A DNA stretch of 27,135 bases from Pavlovales sp. CCMP2436 (lineage: Eukaryota; Haptophyta; Pavlovophyceae; Pavlovales), in the NCBI GenBank assembly GCA_026770615.1, contig MU631376.1, forward strand, positions 170,585 through 197,719, written 5' to 3'. A model generated the notes under the pieces. The model was not told the origin of the DNA and did not search any database. It saw nothing but the letters and a program-made list of their open reading frames with translations. A program made the position numbers and the translations under genes. This document shows positions 19,940 to 27,135 of this stretch, one piece after another. The stretch's first letter is position 1; each line of letters opens with the position of its first letter.

Positions 19940-20135
19940 CTGATAGGGATTCAAGCTGGGGTCTGACTGTCCTGTAAGTTGTGCTGGTCTGCTAGCGCTG
20001 CGTCGCCCTTTGTTGCTTGTTCGTGCCTTAGTCGGCTACATCAATTACACATGCAGGCAATTGGCGACGCAGCGCTCAGAACAGCGAGCACAGCTTCCAG
20101 GACAGTCAAACGCCAGCTTGAATTATCCCTATCAG
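19940..20135. mobile_element. Family A copy 3: palindromic MITE-like element with possible TTA target duplication
   Basis: The left arm 19940-20007 (ctgatagggattcaagctgg ... gcgctgcgtcgcc) and right arm 20063-20135 (ggcgacgcagcgctcag ... ccctatcag) are imperfect inverted complements of about 70 bases. A central spacer of about 55 bases separates them. The termini ctgataggg/ccctatcag are flanked on both sides by tta (19937-19939 and 20136-20138). This looks like a complete inserted unit. Confidence 0.75.
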
Positions 20136-20142
20136 TTATGTT

Positions 20143-20222
20143 TATAATTTATTCCGCTCGAGTCCTTTCATCGTCGTCGGTTCATAACGACGTCACTTTC
20201 GCAAGTGAATCCGCCGTTCCAC
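20143..20222 (-). mobile_element. Repeat family B, copy 2
   Basis: Reverse complement of the right part of copy 1 (ttattccgctcgagtc ... gtgaatccgccgttcca). It truncates at ctgatatag. It directly follows family A copy 3, mirroring the B1-A2 arrangement. Confidence 0.7.
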
Positions 20223-20292
20223 TGATATAGATTTACTATACGCATAGTAACATGCGCAATGCATGTTCGAATATGTACACACAGAATTATTT

Positions 20293-20406
20293 AATTCATT
20301 CCGCTCAAGCCCTCTCATCGTCGTCGGTTCATATTTATCATAAAGACGTCACTTTTGCAAGTGAATTTGCCGTTCCAGCAGGTCTTCAGTTCAGCTGGCA
20401 GCTCCA
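20293..20406 (-). mobile_element. Repeat family B, copy 3
   Basis: Longer inverted copy (attcattccgctcaagcc ... gcaggtcttcagttcagctg). About ten extra bases (tttatcataa) interrupt the stretch that reads ttcataacgacgtcac in copy 2. They resemble the tatcataaat border of family A copies. Confidence 0.7.
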
Positions 20407-20603
20407 CCTTCGAGTTGCTTGATCAAACTATAATGCAATTAATTAGCTATTCGTTGCGGTTGGCTATTTAATAATAAATTTACAAATGTACTGGCTTTTC
20501 AAATTCAAGGTGGCGGCCAGCTCCTCGGAATCAGGATGCACTGTCACCGACTAGCACTGAGCCTGGCGTCTGATCCTGACTTGGCAGGCATGCCGCCCGC
20601 GGC

Positions 20604-23090
20604 TCAGACTAAATCCCTGCGGCCGAGGAGTATATCTTTCATCTTGTCCACGCGCTTGATCGCCTCGTTGTCGCGCGCCGGCGAGTTGAGCATGTCTTTG
20701 CGCACGCGCGCGATGAGCTCCTCGGTGGAGTTCTCCGTCTCCTCGTTGAGCATCTGCAGCTGCATCCGGTCCAGGCGCAGGCTGCGCACGAGCGCGGTCA
20801 GCGTCTCGAGCCCGTCCTCGTCGAGGCGCACGTCCTCGGCAGCGTTGGAGAGCCGCTCGTAGAAGGCGTCGAGCCGCGCCTTTGCGCAGAGTGGCTGCGG
20901 CAGACCGAGCGACGCCTCGACCGAGTCCGCCGCCTGCGCAGGTACAGCGGAGGCACCGGAGGGGGGGGGGGTCAGCACGCGGGCCCCGGCCGAGACGCGC
21001 GGGATGGGCGGGGCGCGGGGCGGCCTCGGCGCGCACCTCGAAGGCCGCCGCGTCGCCGGATGCGCACGCGGCGTCGAGCACCTGGCGGAGCTGCGCCGTC
21101 GCCTCGGCCGCCGCCTTGGCGGCCGCCGCGTCGGCGGGCACACCGATGAGCTCGGCGAGCTGCGCCACGTCCGTCGCGCTGAGCGCGCCTGTCATCCGTG
21201 CGGCCGCGGTGAGCAGCTTGTCGACCGTCTCCTGCGCGCCCGCCTGCACCGCGCCGCCGTGGAGGAAGGAGCGCGCGAGGCCGGCCACGTCGTCCGCGGC
21301 GGCCACCTTCTCCGGCTTGCTCGCCCACACGAAGCGCGCGGCCGCGTTCGCGAAGCTAAGAAGCTCTTTCCCGCTCGCGAGCGCGCGGCGGTCGTCGCGC
21401 TGCTCGAGCGCCTCGGTGAGCTGCTCGAGCAACGGGCGCACGCGCGCGCCCACCTCGGCGCCAAGCAGCGCGTCCGCTGTTTCGGCGGCGAGCGTGAGCT
21501 CCTGCTGCCGCGTGCCTAGCTCGCTCCACAGCTCGAGCTGCAGCGCCTGCGCCGCGGGCTCGGCGAGCGCGCGGGCGAGGGCGAGCCCCACCGCCGCCTG
21601 GTAGATGGGCTGCGTCGCCGCCTCCACGATCGGCCTCGTCTCGCGCTCGCGCAGCGCCAACCTGCGCGCGCGAGGGAGGGGGGGGGAGGGTGAGCGGGGG
21701 AGTGACAGAATAGGGGTGGGGAGGGGGGGGGGGGGGGGGGGGGAGGAGGGGGTGACAGAGCAAGGGGTAGGCACGCACGTGTCGCCGATCATGGAGAGCA
21801 TGTCGCGGTCGTCCTGGTCAAGCCTGCCGCTCGCCGCGATGCGCTGCACGATGGAGATGAACGCGTCGCGGTGCGTCTCGGTGGTGTCCGACAGGTCGAG
21901 CTGCAGCGCGTTGCGTACGCGCTCGAGCTGCGTGCCGGTGCTGTTGCTCATCCGGCCGATCGCCACTTGCAGCGCGCGCGTGTAGAACGGCAAGGCGGTC
22001 TCGCGGCAGAGCGCGCGGCCCTCCTCGCGCGAGAGGGAGAGCGATGCGAACAGGTCGTCCACCGTCACCCACTGCACCGGCAAGCCCCTCGCGCCGGCCG
22101 GGTCGAGCTCCCTGCGGATGGCACGGATGGTACGACCGACCAGCGTCTCCACGCTGGTCCGGTTCTGCAGCGCGCCGAGGAGCCCGCCCAACTTGCTCGC
22201 GGGCTTGGTGCGAGGGGGTGGCCGGACAACGGGGCGCGGCCCGCTGGCGAGGAGCGTGTCGGTGAGGAAGAGCAGCTTGCGCACGCGCGCGTACTGCGCC
22301 GGGTCGGAGTCGCGCAGGGCCTCGGCGGGGCTGCCGCGCGCGAGCGCCACACCGCGCTCAAGATGCTTCGCGCCGATAGTGGGCCAGCCTAGGCTAAGCG
22401 CCTTGCGCAGCTGCTGCAGCTCAGAGATCTCGCCCACCGCGATGTTCGCGTCGGCCACCAGGTCGGCGAGGAAGGCAGAGTAGACGGCCTCCTTTTGCAG
22501 TGCGAAGTAGTCGGGTGGAAGGCCGAGCGCCTCCGCCACCGCTTCCACGTCTGCCTCGCTCACGTTTTTGGCGCCCTGCGTGAGCAGCAACTCGGCGAGC
22601 ATGCTCGTCCCCGATGCCATCCGCGCACCCCATATCTGCGTGGGTGTAGGGAGCGGCCGCGGGGCGCGGGGGCGCGGGTGTGAGCGTGAGCGCGTCCCGG
22701 CAAGCGGTGGAGCGCGAGCGCGGGCGACGGGCAGGCGCGCACCGTGCGCGCTACAGTGCCCCCGACGCCGCCCGTGATGCCGGCAAAAGGGGCTCTAAGC
22801 GCGGCAAGGGCGATCGCCTCAGGAGTGAACGCCAGGCCCGCGCTAACCGCGCCAAAGACCAGCGCGGTCGAGAAGGCTTTGACCGAGATCTCGGGCAGCC
22901 CCTTCAGCACCTTTTGCCCGGCCGTGATGTTGGCCGCGAGCCCCTCCAGGTTGGACGAGGGGCCGAGTGCCAGCGGCGCGGCACGTGCATGAACCGCACG
23001 CGCGGCGGCCACGCGCGATTCCCCTCGTCGCGACGGCGCGCGGAGGCCCGACGACAGGGCTAGCGCGCAGAGCGCGACTAAAATTGACAT
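20604..23090 (-). CDS. TIC110: Tic110-like plastid inner-envelope translocon protein
   Basis: Exons 23090-22743, 22635-21779, 21661-21037 and 20933-20604 give 719 residues. Residues 1-16 (MSILVALCALALSSGL) are a signal peptide followed by a basic, alanine-rich transit-like segment. A hydrophobic, glycine/alanine-rich pair of helices at about 69-113 (FSTALVFGAVSAGLAF; FAGITGGVGGTVA) resembles the N-terminal membrane anchor of Tic110. The rest is helical, with the Tic110-type repeat pattern (VEAVAEALGLPPDYFALQ KEAVYSAFLADLVAD split over one repeat; PIVEAATQPIYQAAVGLALA). In plants Tic110 forms a scaffold or channel on the stromal side. This protein is shorter than the roughly 1000-residue plant form. 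Intron phases are 0, 2 and 0. ATG 23090 is the first that gives a signal peptide. Assignment rests on architecture and repeat pattern, so it is less certain than the sigma factor. Confidence 0.72.
21723..21743. repeat. G21 homopolymer in Tic110 intron 2
   Basis: Twenty-one consecutive G on the plus strand, within a longer G-rich tract. In the transcript this is a C run and can act as the polypyrimidine tract; the plus strand could form G-quadruplexes. Confidence 0.85.
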
Positions 23091-23351
23091 CGCCGCTCCC
23101 ACGCGGCCGTTATTAAAAATGCAGTTTAAATTTTATTTGATACGAGAATCGCTTTGGGTTGCAGAGGCTTATGTACCCTCCCCCCCTCTCTCTCACACAC
23201 ACACATACACACACACACACACGAACGCTTCCGAATGCAACAGGCCGCGAGCTGCTTTCAGTGTTCCCCATTAAAAAAAATCGGTTTGGGCGTTATCCTA
23301 AGCGCGCCTCAGAAATGTAAAAATCGCGCAATGTGGGCCCGATCAGCAAGG
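23091..23351. other. Upstream region of the Tic110-like gene, with (CA)n at 23193-23222
   Basis: This is the presumed promoter and leader of the minus-strand gene. It holds a pyrimidine tract and a CA dinucleotide repeat. No other feature was recognised. Confidence 0.45.
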
Positions 23352-23423
23352 TTTGCCGTGGTCTAGTGGGGACAACCAAGTGGCCGACACTTGCAGGGCT
23401 GTCTCAGGTTCGAATCGGGCAAA
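23352..23423 (+). other. tRNA-like sequence with pol III A and B boxes (degenerate tRNA or tRNA-derived SINE)
   Basis: An A box tggtctagtgg (23359-23369) and a B box ggttcgaatc (23407-23416) have tRNA-like spacing. A perfect 5-bp anticodon-type stem (caagt/acttg, 23377-23393) encloses a 7-base loop ggccgac. tttgcc (23352-23357) pairs with ggcaaa (23418-23423). The D stem has only 3 bp, the T stem is missing, and position 33 is not U. A functional tRNA is therefore unlikely. Confidence 0.4.
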
Positions 23424-23905
23424 AGTCGAATTTGTAAAAGGGGCTCTCTGAGTAACCAGGCTCAGGGGGGGGCGGTATCTGTGTGCTTGGGGATGGTCCT
23501 GGACTCACGTCCGGGAGACCTCTTTCGGGGACGGACGCTCTAGCAAGAAATCCTTTCTTTGGTCTGAGCGCCGTGGCGCGCCGCCGATACGGGTCTCGTG
23601 GCGGAGAGAATCGGTCGTTCGGCGCGCTTCTTGAAGGTCCGTTGTCTGCTCGTCCTCGTTATCCTTGTCGTCACTTCAGCCCGAGCTCGAGTCCTCGTCC
23701 GCACCGGAGATCGCAGCGCGGATGGACGACGAGCTGGTGGCCGCCGAGTCGCGCGTCTGCTTGTCAGCTGGCTGTGCAAGCCGAGCGTGCTGTGCGAGAC
23801 GATCAAGCACGGTTACCAGCTACATCTAGGCGCCCCGCGCCGGCCTCCAATGGCGAGGCTTCCTTCGGTCAGATCAGCAAAATTGGACTCTAAAAAATCT
23901 CGACG
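23424..23905. other. Region between the tRNA-like sequence and the unrecognised minus-strand gene
   Basis: It includes a copy of the hairpin motif at 23509-23536. A plus-strand frame ending at 23990 contains a hydrophobic run (CLLVLVILVV) and the segment LCETIKHGYQLHLGAPRRPP. The latter faintly resembles the entry of DIRS-type reverse transcriptases (GY followed by PP), but no catalytic motif follows. At most it is a decayed fragment. Confidence 0.25.
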
Positions 23906-25081
23906 TCACTCACTTCGAGACGCTGTGGTCCCTCGCAGACATGGAATTAGCCTCAGAGACCAAGGGGTCAAAATGACCGCCTGCTCGTAAGCTTTCAGAG
24001 TCCCACTTGAAGTGACGGCGTCAGATAAGTCTTTAAATCTGTGAATTTCCCGATGTGACGCATAAGTGACGCAGGCGGTCTGAGGTTTTTTTTTAAATGT
24101 GATAGCCAGCAGCGGGGGTGAGTAGAATTGGACGAGCGCCTTCGCCGCCGGCAGGGCGTGGCGGTCGTCCATGAGGAAGGCGTCTAGCCACGGTGCGCGG
24201 AGGATGTAGTCGAGGCTGTCGCTTATGTAGCCGCCAAAGTGGTTGCAGAAGTCGTGCACCATGATGTCGACGAGGTCTAGGTAGTGCCCCGCCGCATCGA
24301 GCCGCGCGTGCACGGTCGCGAAGATGCCGCCGGGCGCGAGGGGGTTGATGCCCGCCTCTGTGATCCGCGCGAGGTGCTCGAGCACCCTGGCGCCGAGCTG
24401 GTCGAAGTTGAGGCCGACGTGCGAGTGCCCCCACGACAGCATTGGGTGCACGAGCGCGTAGTTGACGGCGGCGCAAATGAGCAAGATCGCCTCGATAGGT
24501 GCAAGGTCGAGAGGTGAGAGCTGCGAGCCGGGCGCCGAGCTGAGGAAGGCGAGGAAGGCGCGCACCGCCTCCGCCGCTGCAACGGCGTCGGTTCGAGCAT
24601 CGTCGGAAGGCTCGAGCGCGAGCACGTACTGGTCAAGGAGCACGCGGTCCATCCACGCGTTGCCCGCCGGTAGCACCGCGCCGTAGACCTGGCGCCCGCC
24701 GGGCGCAGCGTGTAGCAGTGGCGCGCGCCGACGCGAGGGCCGCCGCCTCGCTGGGCTGAGCGCCCCCCCCGGCGGGCCACGCGGGCACCAGGACGCCGTT
24801 GAGCTGGATGTTGAAGAGCACCAGAAGGTTCTCAAACGTGATGTCCTCGAAGGCTGCCCACGTGAGCGACGCGTCGTCCACGGTTGTCCACTCGGCGACG
24901 GCGACAGAGATGCCGAGGCCAGCGCCGTTTGTGACACACTCGGGTCCAGGACGCTCTGGGTGTCGCCGGAGGGGGCGGCAGAGGACCCAGCCATCCAACC
25001 AGACGTGCCGGCCGCTCAGACGGTCGACGGGAGGAGCGTCAGGGCGCGCGCAGCCAGGCTCACGGCTGGACGGGTCCCCAT
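23906..25081 (-). CDS. Unrecognised protein, three-exon model
   Basis: Predicted exons are 25081-25064 (MGTRPA, donor GCC|gtgagc), 24953-24789 and 24688-23906, giving 321 residues. The two introns are 110 and 100 bases, the usual size in this window. The middle and last exons are in different frames and join only across intron 24788-24689 (LNGVL then VYGAVLPAGN), which supports the intron. Coding character is strong from 24930 to about 24105, with nearly every third base G or C and conserved-looking text such as FENLLVLFNIQLNG, VHPMLSWGHSHVGL and DIMVHDFCNHFGGYI. The last 60 or so codons after LLAITFKK have AT-rich, unbiased codons and include an inverted repeat, so the true end may differ. 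I do not recognise the family. The first exon and acceptor (agag|CGT) are the weakest part. Confidence 0.5.
23975..24080. repeat. Small inverted repeat at the 3' end of the unrecognised gene
   Basis: gaccgcctgc (23975-23984) and gcaggcggtc (24071-24080) are exact inverted complements flanking about 86 AT-richer bases, followed by a T9 run. This coincides with the point where the codon bias of the gene collapses. Confidence 0.55.
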
Positions 25082-25852
25082 CTAAATTTCCGAGACGAAA
25101 CGGCGAGAAAAAGCTATTGCGGCCGAGCTCAGAGCCCTGATTCGCGGCTCGAGCGCCTCGGGGGCGTGGCCACCGCGCGCACAAATGGCGCTCGTCGGCG
25201 GCTCGCGGCGTGACAAAGCGCCCGCGAGCCCGGGCTCACCGCCAATGCTGCGCAACCACTACCCGCGCCCGTATCCGGCGAATCCGGGCCGAGCGTGGGC
25301 CGTCGAAGCGGGCCAAGCGATGCGCCCGCCAAGTCCACGCGGGCCGACGCAGAGCGCGCACGAGCTCGAGCTCCCGACGGCGCACGGCCTCCAGGTGGTC
25401 GTCATGAAGCCCGACGAGCACCTCGCGCCCGGCTGCAGCGCGCATCGGCCTCCCGGGGTTCTCGCGGGCGAGGCCGCGCAGAGCCTGGCATAGGGGTCCG
25501 CGCACCGGCTCGCCGCGGCGAGGCACTGCCGGCAATAGGCGAGTCGAGCCGACGATGCCCTTGCTGGGTGGCCTGGCCGCCCTGCGCGCGCTTGAATCGG
25601 GTCGCGGGAGGCCTCCCTGAGCTGCAGCGGCCTCTCCGCGCGCGTCGCCGTATTCCCGTCTGGCGAGTAAACGACATCGTCGGGTTATTAACGAGAGAAT
25701 TTGGCAAGCCGGAGGCGAGGCAGCGAGAGCAGCAGCTGTCAGCACTCTCAACGCATCTCAGGAAGCCGCGCACACACGCAGACTTCCTCCTGACCAGCTC
25801 AAGCGGAGCAGCCACGCGCGAGGCAGTACACGCACAGAGCCTCCGCCCATCA
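25082..25852. other. GC-rich divergent region between the unrecognised gene and the Sel1-MYND frame
   Basis: Long frames exist on both strands, as expected from GC richness. None shows a domain or clear start with family similarity. It should contain promoters for both flanking genes, and possibly an unrecognised upstream exon of the Sel1-MYND gene. Confidence 0.35.
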
Positions 25853-26674
25853 ATGCCGCCACACCGGAACTCGAACGCTGCCCACAGCGCCATTGAGACG
25901 TTTGCCCGCGGGAAGCGCCTCTCCATGGACGACAGCACGCCTGAGGACCACGTCGAGGGTTCGCGGCTCTGCCGAATCGCGGCCGACCAGGGTCTCGCTG
26001 ATGCGCGGTATATGGTCGGGCTGTGATACACGAACGGCCGAGGGCCTGGTCGCGCTGGGCACCCTCTTGGCCACGGAGAGGGCGCTCGCTACTTCCGCCT
26101 CGCCGCCGACCAGGGTCTCGCTGATGCGCAAAGTGATGTCGGGTATTGCTATAGCCTCGGGATGGGGCTGGAGCAAGATTATTACGAGGGTGCTCGCTGG
26201 TTCCGGCTCGCCGCCAACCAGGGCATTGCTCGGGCGCAGTACAGCCTCGGGAGGTGCTACTTCGCAGGTGACGGTCTGGTTCAAGGCTTCGAAGAAGCGG
26301 CTCGCTGGCTACGCCTTGGAGCCGACCAGGACCACGCGATTGGGCAGGTAATGCTCGGCAAGATGCTCGTCGGGGATGGCCCAGGCTACGCGCGTGTGCC
26401 GGCAGACATACCCGCAGGAGCAAAGCTTCTCGCGCGCGCAGCACAGTGCACTGACCCCCGATTCGCGCGCGAACGCATCGAAGCGCTAGCGGCTCTTCTC
26501 AGGCACGCCGACAAGCGCGAGGTGGTATAGGCGTGCTGCATCGGATGCGGAGCGACCCACGGGCGGAAGCGGTGCGTAAAGTGCAACAAAGCTCGCTTCT
26601 GTGGGATGGAGTGCATGCGGCAGACGTGGAAGACGGACAAGCGGTGCTGCAAGGAGTGGGCGGAGCCGCAGTGA
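25853..26674 (+). pseudogene. Sel1-repeat plus MYND zinc-finger frame interrupted by in-frame TGA and TAG
   Basis: One frame runs from ATG 25853 to TGA 26672-26674. It encodes about four Sel1-like repeats (GSRLCRIAADQGLADARYM; GARYFRLAADQGLADAQ; GARWFRLAANQGIARAQYSL; AARWLRLGADQDHAIGQ) and then a MYND finger (CIGC, KRCVKCNKARFCGMECM, TWKTDKRCCKEW). Sel1 repeats bind proteins and MYND fingers bind proline-rich peptides. Two stops interrupt it. TGA at 26024-26026 sits exactly where the next two repeats have Cys (VGL-stop-Y against VGYCY and LGRCY). TAG at 26528-26530 lies between KREVV and ACCIGCG. The related exon at the right edge of the window reads REVATACCIGCG without a stop. The simplest view is a decaying copy; a shorter live ORF (26162-26530), stop read-through or selenocysteine at the TGA are alternatives. 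Confidence 0.65.
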
Positions 26675-26810
26675 CGAATGACGCACTCTGCACTGGAGGT
26701 ATTTATGCGATATTTAAGCGCTGCCCTTACCACTCAGAACCGGGCGGCATTTAGTTCTGCATTAATTTTGTTGCTGCTAAAAGTAAAAGCTAGCAAACTT
26801 TTTTTTAGCT

Positions 26811-26849
26811 AGGGTCGAAATCCGAATTAGTGGCGCGATTCCGCACTGG
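26811..26849 (+). mobile_element. Fragment of element D
   Basis: Bases 26821-26849 (tccgaattagtggcgcgatt...) are the exact reverse complement of 14968-14996, and the similarity extends a few bases further left (ggtcgaaa against ggatcgaac). Confidence 0.7.
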
Positions 26850-27004
26850 TGAATTACGACGACGACGACAGCCAGGTGCTCGCCGAGGACGACAGCGGCG
26901 AACGGTGGGGGGCTCTCAGCTGATGCTGCTCGCCAAGGATTATAGCCAGGATCAGCTCGGGGCGTACGAGCACGCCCGCGTAGCTGATCTTGGGGCGATC
27001 GAGC
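26850..27004 (+). other. Possible coding remnant of unknown identity
   Basis: The first half reads NYDDDDSQVLAEDDSGERWG in one frame. The second half reads LMLLAKDYSQDQLGAYEHAR followed by VADLGAIEP in another. The frames switch at a G6 run near 26910. Together they look like an eroded exon, but I recognise no family. Confidence 0.2.
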
Positions 27005-27054
27005 CAAAAAAAAAATCATTCATTCATTCATAAAAATTAATGAGAATAAGGTAC

Positions 27055-27135
27055 CTGTCGGTTTGGCACCTCGTGCACTTCTTCAGGCGGTAGACCTCGC
27101 CGCAGCCGATGCAGCACGCCGTGGCCACCTCGCGA
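27055..27135 (-). CDS. Partial MYND-finger exon of a second, inverted Sel1-MYND-like gene
   Basis: Reading inward from the right edge, the minus strand encodes REVATACCIGCGEVY then RLKKCTRCQTD and ends at a donor-like CAG|gtacct. CIGC and KKCTRC are the first two Cys pairs of a MYND finger, closely matching ACCIGCG...KRCVKC of the plus-strand frame. The second half of the finger is not found on the minus strand between 26675 and 27050. The next exon is therefore distant or lost. The gene extends beyond the window. Confidence 0.6.

Noticed and set aside
24633..24780. Frameshift at the G8 run in the unrecognised gene, implying a pseudogene
   Set aside because: A 100-base phase 0 intron (24788-24689) joins the frames without any base change and matches the intron length of neighbours.

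Overview
The window is nuclear DNA from a eukaryotic, GC-rich alga. Genes are interrupted by short spliceosomal introns, mostly about 100-400 bases and nearly all phase 0, with acceptors of the cgcgcag type and one GC-AG intron. Two genes encode plastid proteins (a sigma-70 factor and a Tic110-like translocon component). Both start with an ER-type signal peptide followed by a transit-like segment, which points to a plastid of secondary (red) origin. A haptophyte or pelagophyte-like alga fits best; the exact lineage is inference. Exon coordinates below were assembled by reading splice signals and frames by eye, without transcript evidence.

Layout: (1) 56-4644 (+), the C-terminal two thirds of a kinesin-3 with an FHA domain, eight exons, ending in a CaaX-like CLMQ; the motor lies upstream of the window. 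(2) 5621-8848 (-), a four-exon exostosin (GT47) fused behind a second glycosyltransferase-like domain. (3) 9248-10681 (+), an intronless J-domain / PQ-repeat / SAP / polyQ protein. (4) 12135-14349 (+), a four-exon CDK5RAP3 (C53) orthologue with six IDWG motifs. (5) 15531-17225 (-), a plastid sigma-70 factor, three exons. (6) 20604-23090 (-), a Tic110-like protein, four exons. (7) 23906-25081 (-), an unrecognised three-exon gene. (8) 25853-26674 (+), a Sel1-repeat plus MYND-finger reading frame broken by two in-frame stops. (9) 27055-27135 (-), the edge of a second MYND gene.

The spaces between genes are rich in repeats. A 702-bp fold-back element lies at 14489-15190, with a fragment near 26830. 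A 278-bp element with perfect 31-bp terminal inverted repeats lies at 17721-17998. A dispersed family ('A', five copies) includes one palindromic MITE-like copy with a possible TTA duplication, and family 'B' has three copies. Introns often carry long microsatellites (ATR triplets, TA/TG/T tracts, G21).

The genes are not one pathway. Two act in the plastid (transcription and protein import), one in ER-phagy/UFMylation (C53), one in Golgi glycan synthesis (exostosin) and one in microtubule transport. The most interesting signals are the CaaX-ending kinesin-3, the J-SAP architecture, the expanded IDWG array, the double glycosyltransferase, and the Sel1-MYND copy whose stops sit in otherwise continuous frame.
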